Positions 11,799 through 22,930 of a DNA stretch of 64,000 bases are shown here, piece after piece. The DNA is taken from positions 13,391,907-13,455,906 of the forward strand of contig LR990041.1 of NCBI GenBank assembly GCA_905147135.1, in the 5' to 3' direction. The position numbers and the translations under genes are program-made. The stretch's first letter is position 1; each line of letters opens with the position of its first letter. Source of the DNA: Blastobasis lacticolella. Its lineage: Eukaryota > Arthropoda > Insecta > Lepidoptera > Blastobasidae. The notes beneath the pieces were generated by a model. The model searched no databases, was not told where the DNA came from, and was given only the letters and a program-made list of their open reading frames with translations.

Positions 11799-11945
11799 CC
11801 GATATAAATAAAAAAATAAATTATCTTATGAACTATTGGATGGCAGTGTGTCTTCTGCGCGGCGATCCGGCGCCGATTGAACGCAACTTGCGCCCGCGCT
11901 TCGGGCCTTGACCGTGCTCCGCCGTTACCATGAAGTTGGAGGTAA
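11799..11945 (-). other. Probable 5' UTR exon of the GMC gene
   Basis: A GC-rich island (about 11840-11935) in AT-rich surroundings ends on the minus strand in a strong donor, CGG|GTAAGT, at 11799/11798. The next acceptor, with a pyrimidine-rich tract ending in ACAG, lies at 10991 just upstream of ATAAAATG. The pair defines an 808-bp 5' UTR intron. The upstream edge of the exon, and so the transcription start, is a guess; no TATA box or initiator was identified. Transcript data would settle it. Confidence 0.45.
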
Positions 11946-13271
11946 AGGTGGAGAGAGCATTCCTAATAGTCACAATTCACACACACACATAGTCACAATT
12001 TTCTAAAATTCAAAAGATCAGTCTTCTGCCCTCCTGAATAACTATAAAAGTTATAGTATAAACTTCTCTAACAGATGTTAATTTTGTAACAGTCTTCTTT
12101 AATAGATCTGTAAATTAAATACTTTAAAGATATATTAAGGATACCTTTTGTGAGCTCACTTCGTTTTATTATCATGCCGTGTATACATGCTAAGGATTAC
12201 AATCTTGTTCAACACCTTGATCATAAACTAACAGTATTTGTGGATAATATCTGTTATGTATACCTAAATTATTTATTAAGATATACTTGAAGCAATACAT
12301 TTGTGTTGCTCTCTCGCTTTCGGGTGACAATCTCTACCTTTCTTCTCACGGGGTTTTCTATAAATGGAAGGTCAGACCATTAAGCCCGGCTTGCACCGAA
12401 TTCTTAAACACATTTAAGAATGACGTTTAACGTCATTTTGTATGAAATTTTGTGTTTATCTTATGCTTGAATGCGATTAAGAATTTGGTACAAGCCGCCC
12501 TTAGATAGATATATGATATTTCATGGTATTTTATTTTATATTTAACTCAAGCTTTCGTTCGAAGTGTTACCTCCATCTTTAGATTTACATTCATGGCCGG
12601 TACCGCTATCTTGACATCTTGACCAATATCAAGGACTGTTTGCGAAACGATTATTCGACAAAGTGACCTCCATTGTGCTATAGACGAGCTTTTAGTCACT
12701 TACTGCTCTAATAGGTGCTAACTGTATGTTTTGTTGTTAGTTCTGATTATGACTAACGAGTGTAGGTTGTAGATTTGCGCTAACAAAGGTAAGTACAGCT
12801 ATTTATGAGAAAGCTGATGCTAACATTTTAGTTGCGGTATAATATGGGAAATGAATATAAATTGATTTGAAAGAAAAAGGGATGTGCGTGCGTACCTATG
12901 TGCCTATTGTTATGTATTTTGAAAAGTGAATTAAGTAGTACAACTTCCGCCAAAATGTTTTCATGTAAAATATGATTTGGGAAATATATTACCTACAGGA
13001 ATCTTAAAACTAAGAATTAAATTTGTAGAAAATGTACTTTCACTGGTAAACTTTCCCGTCTATCGAAAAAGTATAGACATTTATGACGTTATCGTAAAAG
13101 TTGTATGAATTAACCATACATTTGGTTTAGAAACGATTTATATTCACTACTTTTATTGCCGAAGCCAATTGCTTATCGATGACCAGTGTGCAGGACTTGT
13201 TTTGTTAAGTCTAGTCCTGTCTTTGATCTCGTTATGGTTTCAATTATATATGAGGAAGCATTATTTTATTA
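11946..13271. other. Upstream flank of the GMC gene
   Basis: The promoter should lie at its left edge. A (CA)n-like stretch at 11977-11990. Apart from the 12.4-kb MITE, nothing is recognised. Confidence 0.5.
12383..12500. mobile_element. 118-bp MITE with TTA target duplication
   Basis: Terminal inverted repeats GCCCGGCTTGCACCGAATTC and (reverse complement of the right end) GGGCGGCTTGTACCAAATTC differ at a few positions. TTA flanks both sides (12380-12382 and 12501-12503), as in PIF/Harbinger-type insertions. There is an internal palindrome GACGTTTAACGTC. No coding capacity. Confidence 0.65.
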
Positions 13272-13300
13272 CATACTAGCTGTAACGACTTTACTTCGTT
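13272..13300 (-). mobile_element. Helitron-like 3' end fragment
   Basis: The minus strand reads CGAAGTAAAGTCG, then TTACAGCTAGTATG. The CTAGT end preceded by CGAAG is the usual 3' terminus of lepidopteran Helitrons. Confidence 0.4.
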
Positions 13301-13417
13301 TTCCTAAGTCCTACGACTACTCTCTATCCCTACCTTCTCTTTTTTTCTGACATACAAACCTTCTGCCAATTACGAATCTAAAATTATGTGCGAACATCAT
13401 TTCATCAATTCATTAAA

Positions 13418-13550
13418 TCATCATCATATTGGCCTTAATGTACCGGTTGTGAGAGAAAATAGTAATTGGTGCATGGCGGCAGTGGGATTCGAACCCGGTA
13501 TCTCTCGCCTACAAGTCGGATACTCTAACCACTTGGCCATCGACGCTCCT
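13418..13550 (-). mobile_element. SINE family B, copy 1
   Basis: A reverse-oriented tRNA-like head (GTGGGATTCGAACCCGGTAT, then ACTCTAACCACTTGGCCATC) is joined to the family's CATATTGGCCTTAATGTACC end. The middle of the element is deleted compared with copy 5. Confidence 0.7.
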
Positions 13551-14159
13551 ATATACGAACATACATTTAGTAAATTTAAATGAAAATATAATACTTACTT
13601 GTAATTAGAGGACTAGTTCACCGTTCGCTTACTACTACAAACATCTTGTACTCCATCATCATCATCTGGCTTCTGCTAGCGTCTGATTTCCTACTTTTAC
13701 CATTTACTCTGCTATAAAACTATGAAATTTTAGGAACTAGAAGATAGTGATACAATGCTTAGTTAATGTTGAAATTCCGATGTAAATAGAAGAATATAGG
13801 TAGTCACAGTAGGTATCAACAAGAATGAACCAAACAACGTGTACACCTACAAGCACAACCACAGAGAACGCCATCAATGAACAACTAACATATTCGAATT
13901 TCCTATTGAATAAATCCAAGTCGTGATCTTTGCACAAACCATTAAATAAACTATAATGCACGCACGCCACAAGAATATATTACGCCGATAATTAGAAGAG
14001 GGATTCGACTATAAATTTAAGCTAATAATTGCTCGCAGGGCCCTGTTTATAGTGATATTGCTTCTAAAGGAAGTGGACTATATATCATACCCGTGGCAAT
14101 CTTAAAAGGACCACAATATCGGCAATTTCACGCATTTTATATATAAGTAGAAGGTGGTA

Positions 14160-14570
14160 CTTATTACTAAAGATGATATATGTACTTAGTCGTCAGACCT
14201 AAGTAGTTACCAGTACGGAAACATAGATATTGTAAAAATCTCTTCTGTATAATGTCAATACGATGTAAATAAGTGGCATAACAGGGATTCCATATTTGTG
14301 AGGCATATTCCATATGACTCGTTACTTAAATACAGTAAGCGAAGTTAAATCCCTTGAAGCACGCATGATAAAGCCCAAAGTTTTCAAAGCCATGGCAATG
14401 ATGCTATCTACATGGCAATCAAGAGCAGATTCGCGTCATGAATTACCCCCAAGGGCCGCACTGTGCCTTTTTGACAATCAGCTCATTCTTGAAAGTGTAG
14501 TCATACTGTGCCATTATCATGGGCGCGTTTTACATCACTCTGATCATAATAGGTATTGGGACGAATGTGT
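14160..14570 (-). pseudogene. Jockey/CR1-type LINE reverse transcriptase C-terminal relic
   Basis: The minus strand reads, across frameshifts, LGVIHDANLLL, then DCHVDSIIAMALKTLGFIMR, then EYASQIWNPCYATYLHRIDI and IQKRFLQYL. This is the well-known C-terminal block of Jockey/CR1-group reverse transcriptases (HI--I---A-K-LGFI-R ... LEYAS-VWNP ... I-RVQ-RF). The catalytic YADD region is not present. At least two frameshifts or stops break it. It abuts a fragment of the 59-kb inverted-repeat element. Confidence 0.75.
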
Positions 14571-14625
14571 TGAATGGCAGTTGTGTAAAATTAATATTGT
14601 GTAGAATCGCCAATAGGTAGAACGG
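14563..14625 (+). repeat. Fragment of the 59-60.7 kb inverted-repeat arm
   Basis: TGTGTTGAATGGCAGTTGTG, AATATTGTGTAGAATCGCC and AATAGGTAGAA match the right arm at 60.5-60.7 kb, showing that the arm is a dispersed family. Confidence 0.65.
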
Positions 14626-14755
14626 CCAGGCCACAATACTGCGACACGACGACGCATTATAGAAATCTATGACGACGTCCAGCTTATTAATCTGCGATGC
14701 GACGACGGTTCAGTCAGTGTCCATCCACATTGAGGAACGTCCTTTGGGATATGTC

Positions 14756-14800
14756 TCAAACACCTACCCTAAAACTATCCTACACCTACCCTGCACCTAT
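14756..14800. repeat. Second CCTACCCTACA-type array
   Basis: About 45 bp of CACCTACCCTA-like units, the same motif that brackets the R1-clade element at 1.8-4.85 kb. A family A SINE starts directly at its right edge. Confidence 0.65.
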
Positions 14801-14970
14801 CGGGCGACCTGAGTGGTTCAGAGGTCCCGGGTTCGATTCCCGGCCGGGCAGAAATTGAAGTGATGAATTTTAATTTCTTTTACTGGTCTGGGTATCTATG
14901 TATAATAAGTATGTATGTAACACAAGCTTTGCTTACTTTGGGGCTAGATGGCGTTGTGTGAATTTGTCCA
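14801..14970 (+). mobile_element. SINE family A, copy 2 (internally deleted)
   Basis: A tRNA-like head (GAGTGGTTCAGAGG, then GGTTCGATTCC) is followed by the family body and the tail TTGGGGCTAGATGGCG. The head is shortened between the A and B boxes. It starts directly against a CCTACCCTA-type array. Confidence 0.78.
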
Positions 14971-17756
14971 CGTTTTTTTATTTTTAATACCTTTTGTTTC
15001 TTTTGTTCCTCTACCTTTTGTTTCTTTTGTTCAAACCCTGTCCTGTCCTGACAAACACAACACAAAGTGAAGCCATTCTGAAATTATGCGCGAACGTGCA
15101 ACAATCACGAAGAAGTCATCCCATAAAAGTCTCCTGCTTTCAGCACTTCAAACCTGCACGGAATTATTTTCACAAGATCAAAAGTATTCTTTGAAACTAA
15201 GTGCTGTTAGTGAAAGAATTTTAAAACGGTTTCGAAGACTACAACCTCACAAAACATTCAAACTTACAAAATTATTCTCATTATGATATTTTAATAAAAA
15301 AAAATATTCACACAAAATCTATAAACTATCACATTTCATTGCAGGATGCGACAGCAAACCCTATGAATATGTTGAGTGTACACCTGAATACGGATAGGAA
15401 TTTAACCTGTCTAGACCAATGTAATTTTATTACCACCATATATTGCGGCAATGCTATCAGCGGGAGCCTCTCGCTGCAATATATACCAGACCATCACTAA
15501 TCAATTTATTCAATTTTAAATATCCGGAGGGCCGTAAACACTTCAACGGGACATGAAGGTAGGTACTTAAGTTATTTTTGCACGTGCAAGTTTTAAATAA
15601 ATGTACCTTGCCGAATAAAATGTGTTCTCTGCCTACCTCTACGGCAAAGAGAGGCGACGATATGTAATTTATGTAAATAAGTACTTTTTGTGTTTATTTT
15701 AGACTGGACACAGTGTGGGTGTACCTATAGTGTAGGTATTTATTATATTTACATAAAAACCGTACTTAAAAAGTTTTTAATGACGGCTGATTATATTTAC
15801 TATGAAAAAAAAAATTTTTTTTGACCTAGACTTCCAATTCTAAATAAAGTAAAGCTTGTATTTATTTGACTTGCTAAATGTCGCATTGAAATACCTAATA
15901 CTTCATACAGCACTACGTTTTGAGCAAAGCAACGTTGTTGCTCGCACTGAGCAACAACGTATTTAAACTTCATAAGATTACTCGCTATTAATAGATATAA
16001 AACTAAAGAAAATATTGTGTTAGTACGTCTGATAATGAGAATTAAATACGTTTAATAAACAGGCCCACTTCACAATTCCGCCATCGCACCTCCCGCAGAG
16101 GACTGAGTACTTATTTTGACTACGTAGACTCTCTGTTGGTGTCCACGCGAAGGTTCGAGGGAATGTGTCTCACTCGCTACTATTCGGATGTGGAATGAGC
16201 TCACAGACGCACCCGAGGATAAGCAAATACTGCCTTAGATCCCGCAACAAATTGAATTAAGAAGTAATATGTAGCCGTTGGAAATATTGTGTTTCCGAGT
16301 TCGACGTCAAAAAGCAGACAGCGTAAAACTAAATAGGTCAATGCCTGAAATCAGGGGAAACGCACGTCTAGCATTATGATGCCAATAATAATTATGACAA
16401 AAGTGCCAAAAGTCTTTAAAGTTGCCTATTGTCGCCACGAAGTCCGAATAATAAGTCACCCGAATTACAGGAAATAGAATCTAACATTAAGCATCTCTCG
16501 TGTTGCCTTAGCTCGCATTCCCATAATATAGGATCATCAGATTGCTCTAATAAATTATCACGCGAAGAACACTCGCAGTACGGCGAAGGCACAAGTACGA
16601 AAGAGTACAATATAGACTTGAAGAAGAACTGTTCAACACAATGGTCCACCACAAGCCATTTTCTACTAAGTCTATCACGTATAGATGAAAAGAACAGAAA
16701 CAAATGACGTTGCATATTAATTTGCAGCTGCGTATCTTTAAGTCAATAGGAAGTACTCCCGCTAACAGGGGTAAAACATCGGTACTCACCGTGTGGTAAG
16801 CTCTCCTAGCTTTGTAAAAGTTTTCACTAAGTAGACAATCATCACTCTCTCCACTCAAACATTATTTTTGATTTTTTAAAACCCTATGTAGAGTTTGATT
16901 TCCTACTTAGAGCAAAGAAGTTCCGCTTGGCCTTCTCACATACCTGAACCATGTGGTCTATGAAGCTAGAAATCTTTTCCAACAGTAGACCAAGGTACCT
17001 GGTACCCATTCCTCCGTTGTACCGTAGCCTGATTACGAACCTTTTAGTAACAGCCGGAAGGTTTTACTAGGTGGCCCGCTAGCCTGTTTATTTGCCGTAT
17101 AAGATAAAAAGGCATACGCATAGGTACAATAACCACAAGAGTTTATGTTACGCGCTACGTGTCTGTTCAGCGGTCTAGCGAAATCGTATCGAAAAAACTC
17201 GCATGCGTCCCAGAAGTATAATACAGAGCTTATATTTAATGCCGACCTCGGATTCAATGTACTGAACAGGATTTTATGCGGTTTCCCGAATAATATTATA
17301 TGCCTAACGGTTATGTATTATGTAGGTAGAATTTGTTCGAGTACGATCCAGGCAGGTTGGGGACGCAGCAAGCAGCACTTTTATTAAACTTCTACTTATT
17401 ATTCAATAATTTAATATCCATGGAAAGTTAATAGGTTAATTAATATTTTTTCCAAATTTATCTTTCTTATCCCCAGCTTTGCTTATTTATCATAGAATTT
17501 CAATATTTCGAAAGATCTGTGTCTTTGTTTTCGTTCGAGACACTGACCTCAGTGAGACGAATATTTTAGACGTCAGTGAGAAGAGTTGTTTCTGTTGGCT
17601 GTCTTTCAAGTTAAGTTCCATTTTCAGGCGCGAGTAAATTAATCTTTCGCTTACTTTAGAATGTAGTACCTGTCTCATTTATTGACAAGTGTCATAAGAG
17701 GCGTTATATTTTAGGGGCTGCTTACCTCCGTTATCTCCGTAAATCAGGAAATGGGC
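14971..17756. other. Repeat-poor intergenic stretch
   Basis: AT-rich. Holds a possible LINE tail at 16.1 kb, a short hairpin around ATATATTGC near 15.43-15.49 kb, a weak family D fragment at 17.06-17.11 kb, and a 42-bp motif at 17.59 kb (GTTCCATTTTCAGGCGCGAG) repeated at 23.86 kb. Confidence 0.45.
16075..16260 (+). pseudogene. Possible LINE ORF2 tail
   Basis: Forward text with frameshifts suggests HFTIPPSHLPQRTEYLF, RRLSVGVHA and DVWNELTDAP. This is similar in order to Jockey-group C-termini (P--RT ... FR-S----LWN-LP). Weak. Confidence 0.3.
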
Positions 17757-17875
17757 TGCTGTTGAATATTATCAACACTAGAATCTCTAACTCGCCTGAC
17801 AAATGTGGAGATTATGGGAATACCCTCTACTAATGTGGAGGAGGCTCAGGCTCAGCAGTGGAATTATGGGTGGGG
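17757..17875 (+). repeat. Interspersed repeat family C, copy 3 (diverged)
   Basis: Diverged fragment with TGTGGAGATTATGGG and CAGCAGTGGAATTATGGG, aligned by eye to copies 2 and 4. Confidence 0.5.
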
Positions 17876-20582
17876 TTTATATATTCGTAAATCAATGTAC
17901 TTCCAGCACAGAATACAAACTTCAAGTAGTGCATGCATTTCAAGAGTTAGTAGTCTTTCAATAATAGTAGTGAAAGGATTTGTTAGACTGGAGTCTGCGT
18001 TAGGAAGTTCACTAGGTAAGCATTTTTCCCGGCTATCAATAGAACACGTGCAGATCTTTTGGAAATTCAAAGAGACTGCGACGCTGTAAGTCACGTTTTG
18101 CAATATATATTTTTAGTTAATTTTTCCATCTTCCAAGTTTCGATATTCTTAAAAGCTTTCGTTGCCATTGTGGCACACCCACATAATTAGGAAAGGTTGG
18201 GGAAAAAATATATAAACCTGTAAAAATATCCAATAATATCAGTCTATACCAATTTAATATAGGAAGTCATTTCTCCTTCTGAGTTTAAAACGTGTTTCCA
18301 AGATGCCCGCTTATTAGCATCACGTTTGTGAAAGCAGCCTTTTTGTAGATATAATGGAACAGTTTACCGGTAATGTGATCAACTGGACCTGCATATCTGT
18401 TTAACGGAGTTGTAGATCCGTTATTTAAACACCGTACGAGTCTGCAATGTGATTAATGGCGAAACGTTTGCGTGAAAGGTGCAACGAAGTAATGATTGAT
18501 GGTTTCTATGCATGTGCTAAAAATGTGGGCGAGAGAAGCAAAAGTAACACACGGTACAGTTTGGTAAAGAATTTGAAAAAGGTAAAGATACCTGTGTTAG
18601 TGCAAGCTACGCTGAAAGTAGCCCACTATGTCTCCGGGGGCCCGGGGTCCGTCTTCCTACTTTGTCTGGCTCACTTCGCTCGATCTTCGGTATTCTTGAG
18701 CTTGTTGGCCCGCATATCACTCTTGACGACATCAAGCCAGTTTGAAGGTATAAAGTTTATCAAACCATTATTAAGAAATCGTTCATAATTAATATCTTTA
18801 AAAAAAATAGGTACAGCCCATTTCCATTTTTAATTTCCTAATATTATCGATTGGTTTTCCCAAAACACATTGTTTTGATTTTATTATACGTCAGACTGTC
18901 CACCTGATGGAAGACGGTCAGGTGCTCCGCGGAGTTTAGTTACAATAATAATACTATGTGTAAGTAAAATGTTTGAATGGATGTGTGGAACTATATAGAT
19001 TCCCGGTCAATTTTTGCAAACGTTTCAATGTTACAGATGGATAATCGCCATCTTCATCATCTCTCAAATAAAATCGCTGGCAAAATCTGTGGGATAAGTT
19101 ATAGTAGGTAGTAAGTAGTGACGGGTATAGAAAGAAGCGCGCTTATGTATTTTCAAAAACTTCGATCGAGTAGTTATACCTATTTGATCGAAGTTGAGTG
19201 CTGTCGAGCTTACATTATACTATATAGGTACACGCGAGTTAAAACAACTCAAATACAAATAATTTCACTTAGGTAGACTGTGCTTTGCATTTTATTTGAC
19301 TAGTTACTTATTATTTAGATACTTTTTATTTATCAGATGCCGAATAAAATTACAGATATTATCTTTTCAATCACATCACGTCTAAATAGGATCACCTCTA
19401 GATATATTTATATCTAGAGGTGATCCTATTTAGACATATTCATATATATTTATGTATGAACAGTTTTTTAATGACTGTGTACGTGCGCAGTATATCAATA
19501 TTTAGTCTAGACAGCTTAATCTCATTAGGAATTGGTTTAAACACTTTCTGGCTATCTATTTGAGTGTATTAAACTGTTAAAATACAGTACAATAAGACTT
19601 CTGTAGGTGCAGCTGTAATCGCGGTGTCTAGGGAAATCTTAGGACAATAAAGAAGTCCACATTACATGTACTAAAGCCACCCCAAGGTTGCTAATTAAGC
19701 TAAGACTGGTTAATGCAAGACGTCTGTGTCTGAGCGTTGACTGCTTTAATTGTGAGTTCGACGACTTCATCTGTAGAACCTATCTATACATTGTAGGGTC
19801 TTGCCCTGATGAATGGTGTACTTACAGTTATTAGGATTTCTTATCAACAAATGTCCAGGTTCTTGAATCACTTGTTTATTTTAAATTTTAATGTGATTTT
19901 CAGTTTTGTTTTCTTGGGTTTGACCTTTTAGGCTCTTCAATTTGACTCTCCATTTCATTATATTATGTTCTGAAAAAGAGAGGAAACTTTTTATTAATTT
20001 ATTTAACAATTTATTGTACACAAGATTGTTACAAAACTGTATGACAGAGTATATCAGACACAACAGGCCAATTTATTTCTATAAAGAAATTTCTTCCAGC
20101 AGGCCTACTGCAGAGAGATCGTGACAATTAAATGCAGTTAACTATGTTTGTTTCGAAGCGACCATTACTCCTAAATGGTCAACGAATTATGTATTTCTTG
20201 AGGTATCTTTTTGTTCTGTTATTTTATTTCCCTTTGGCCTTGAATAATTGTTTTCTGTATGATTTTTAATTAATGTTTTAAGTGAAGATCCGAGCCTTTG
20301 TTAGAGAGTAAACCTGTGGAGTGGGCAGAGTTATCCCAGCCAGCTAGAAGGTGGATCAGTACCCAAGGCTAGCTTTAACGAAATCCAAGTGAATTCAGTG
20401 ATCCTGCCTGGACTAAGATTATGTGGTGTAAACACTTTTTGGAACTTTTGTGCTTAATAAGACTATTTTTTTTAATTCACTGTACGTAGCTAGTTTCCGG
20501 ATTGAAAGAAATATAACCCATTACCCTGAATTTTTGTGTCTTCTTTATTAACTGAACCTGGCACTGTACGTGGGACAGTGTT
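17876..20582. other. Intergenic stretch with the palindrome
   Basis: AT-rich. Contains a short GGGCCCGGGGTCCG piece of SINE family B at 18.64 kb and the palindrome at 19.38 kb. The 20.28-20.58 kb region, ending in a CTGGCACTGTACGTGGGACA-like stretch, might be an old LTR edge (unproven). Confidence 0.35.
19380..19435. repeat. Perfect 56-bp palindrome (27-bp arms)
   Basis: GTCTAAATAGGATCACC begins an arm of 27 bp that is repeated exactly in reverse complement after a 2-bp TT centre. As RNA it would form a perfect hairpin; as DNA it could extrude a cruciform. No repeat copies were noticed elsewhere in the window. Confidence 0.95.
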
Positions 20583-20777
20583 AAAAAACAAAGTCGCTTC
20601 CCGCCGTCTTTCCCTATGCATCTATGTACGCTTAGATCTTTTAAACCACGCAACGGTTTTTAATGCGGTTTCCAACAATAGATAGAGTGATTCAAGAGAA
20701 ACGTGTATAAGCAAGAAAAAAGTGTAGGTTGGGGTAAAGTAGGTGTACGCGAACGAAGTCATGCCGGGTCCACTAGT
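20583..20777 (+). mobile_element. Helitron-like non-autonomous copy 1
   Basis: AAAGTCGCTTCCCGCC, ACCACGCAACGGTTTTTAAT, AATAGATAGAGTGATTCAAG, then GAACGAAGTCATGCC and the terminus CCACTAGT. Order and ending agree with the copy at 47.06-47.24 kb and with known non-autonomous lepidopteran Helitrons (recalled, not searched). No Rep/helicase is present. Confidence 0.6.
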
Positions 20778-22254
20778 GTATATATAAACAAGAGAATTGT
20801 GGAACTGGAGTAGGTAGGCCGCTAAATAAGAATAAGTTAAATAGTTGATTATTTAATTAAACATTAAATCTAGGTTTCGTTTAATGGTTTTTTTATACCA
20901 CTAAGGTGACAAACAAGCTTACGGCCTGCCTGATGGTAGGCAGTTACCGCGGCGGGAACAGGACATTTGCAATACCATCAGTCACTTTTTCAGTTTTTAG
21001 TGTGCGATGGATGTACTTCTTTACACAACTTTACCGATGAGGCTTTAGAGAAGATGAATTGATCTCTACGGCTAACACAAATGTGCCCACGATATAGCTT
21101 TCGCCGCAAGAGAGCCTTTGTTTCAGTCGCTCAATACTCAGATGAAAGAAATAGCAGTATTTACGTCGATACTTTACTCGCTTATCACGCGCGGCAGCAT
21201 ACTTATGCTAGCTTGGCTAGGTAGGATTCAAGATGAGTGCAAGATCATGCAAATTGGAGAAGAAAGAGCAAGAAACCAGACCCTGGCAGTAGCCGGGATT
21301 TATCGCTCGAGTGATGATGATGGGAACCCAGTTTTTTAGTCTCAAAGAACTTACAAAGAAAAAGATCTCCCTGAACATACAAAACTATACCGACAAGAGA
21401 TAGCTTTGAAACGAAGTACATGTTAATAAATAAAATACATACGTAGAGTACGATTTTTGTTAAATTAATATAGGTAATTCATTATAAACACGTCACGTTT
21501 TCGACGATAGAGACAGGCAACAGTCACGCATCGTAGTGGTCGAACTACAACATAATTTTACTTAAACTGTCGCAAATGCAGATACAACCTAGTTTTTCTT
21601 TTTCCATGGATACAATTTTATTTTAATATTTACTTAATTCGACTTGGTTGGAGTGATCTTTAAAATAAAGAAGGACGACTAAAAGGAATACTGAAATGAA
21701 AGAATGGTAAATAGTGACAGTGGACACTTTCTATCATGGGCTTGCATATCGAAACGTTTGTTCTACTTTGGTATAATAACACATACATACTCGTACTGTA
21801 CAGGTTCTAAGACAATCTTTATTAGCTCTATAATACCCTGCTAAGAATCTAAAATTAGATGGAGAAATTGGCGTGACTCACATCATATTTTTTGCTTTAG
21901 CATATTCATGAGTGACTATTTCTAGTATTGAGGGTGTGTTGTTTGTCGGTGCTAGGTTAAGCGAAAGTGGTTTCTGCGTCCTCCAATGTCAGGGTCATTG
22001 GACGTGCGTGGCCTCGAAATTGTTTATCTCTGTATGTTGTGTAGATGTCTGTATACAAATACAAACACAAAACAATTTATTCCACACAAAATGTAGCCCG
22101 AGAGTAAGTGGGTGATTTTCGCGCTTAGACATCTCTGATTCAACATTTTCTCAAGCCAAAAATCTATATTACAAAATCACTGAAATTTATCTTCGACAAT
22201 ACACTACTGTCAATACAGTTGAGAAAGTATTTTTTTGCTGCAATAGACATATCA
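20778..22254. other. Intergenic stretch
   Basis: AT-rich. A weak family D fragment at 20.90-20.96 kb. A 73-codon frame at 21118-21339 has RRIQDECK-type text reminiscent of LINE tails but is not assignable. Confidence 0.4.
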
Positions 22255-22505
22255 ATGTCATTCATCATCACAGCCCATAACAGTCCACTGCAGGACTAAG
22301 GGCCTCTCCCACGAATAGGGGAGGTTATTGCCATAATCTCCACGCTTTGCAGACGGGTTGGAGATCGCAGTGTTATAAATATAACAATGGAAAACGCTAC
22401 TGCCCATTTTCCAGCCTATGGAGACTTCAGATCTTTTGCCTCGAAAACATTAGTCGCCTTGTACGACACCTACGAGTGTAAGGGGTCGATGCTATTCTTG
22501 GTACT
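22255..22505 (-). repeat. Interspersed repeat family C, copy 4
   Basis: About 250 bp in reverse orientation: CCATAACAGTCCACTGCAGG, CCATAATCTCCACGC, CGAAAACATTAGTCGCC, CTTGTACGACACCTACGAG. It is near full length and opposite to the 10.3 kb copy. Confidence 0.68.
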
Positions 22506-22689
22506 ATTTTAAACATGTATGTTGTATGGTTGTATGTCTGTATGTGCGCACGGCAATAATAGGGGAGACAGTATAGTGACTATTACTGTAATGTGTGGAT
22601 TTCACTGAAATAGATCCTGGCGACACACATATAGGTAAGTACTATATGGGAACCGGTACTCTATACGTGTAGCTTTAGAGTACAACAGC

Positions 22690-22930
22690 AAGTAGCTTTC
22701 GCATTCGATTCAGCGATGTCAATTCATCGCTTCTTAGGTCGCCCACGGGGCCTCTTTCCTGATACCGGCAGGTTCAGGCACCTATTTCTCACGTATCCCT
22801 GAGGCTTACGCAACACGTGACCAAACCAGCGCAGACGAGCCCCTCAATCTTATCTGCGATATCCCTTGCGCCAAGGCTGCCACGGATGTACTCGTTACGT
22901 ACTCGATCGAGTCAAAGCGCACATAATTTA
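22690..22930 (-). pseudogene. RTE-like LINE family G, C-terminal relic 1
   Basis: The same block as at 29.0-29.4 kb: GGTCGCCCACGGGGCCTC, CCTGAGGCTTACGCAACACG, TGACCAAACCAGCGCAGACG. The minus strand encodes RWFGHVLRKPQGYV-like sequence. Confidence 0.65.

Noticed and set aside
13737..13970. Alternative last exon of the Ig gene with a membrane segment
   Set aside because: A phase-compatible acceptor exists, but it is 25 kb away and the exon at 39343-39419 is nearer and fits better.
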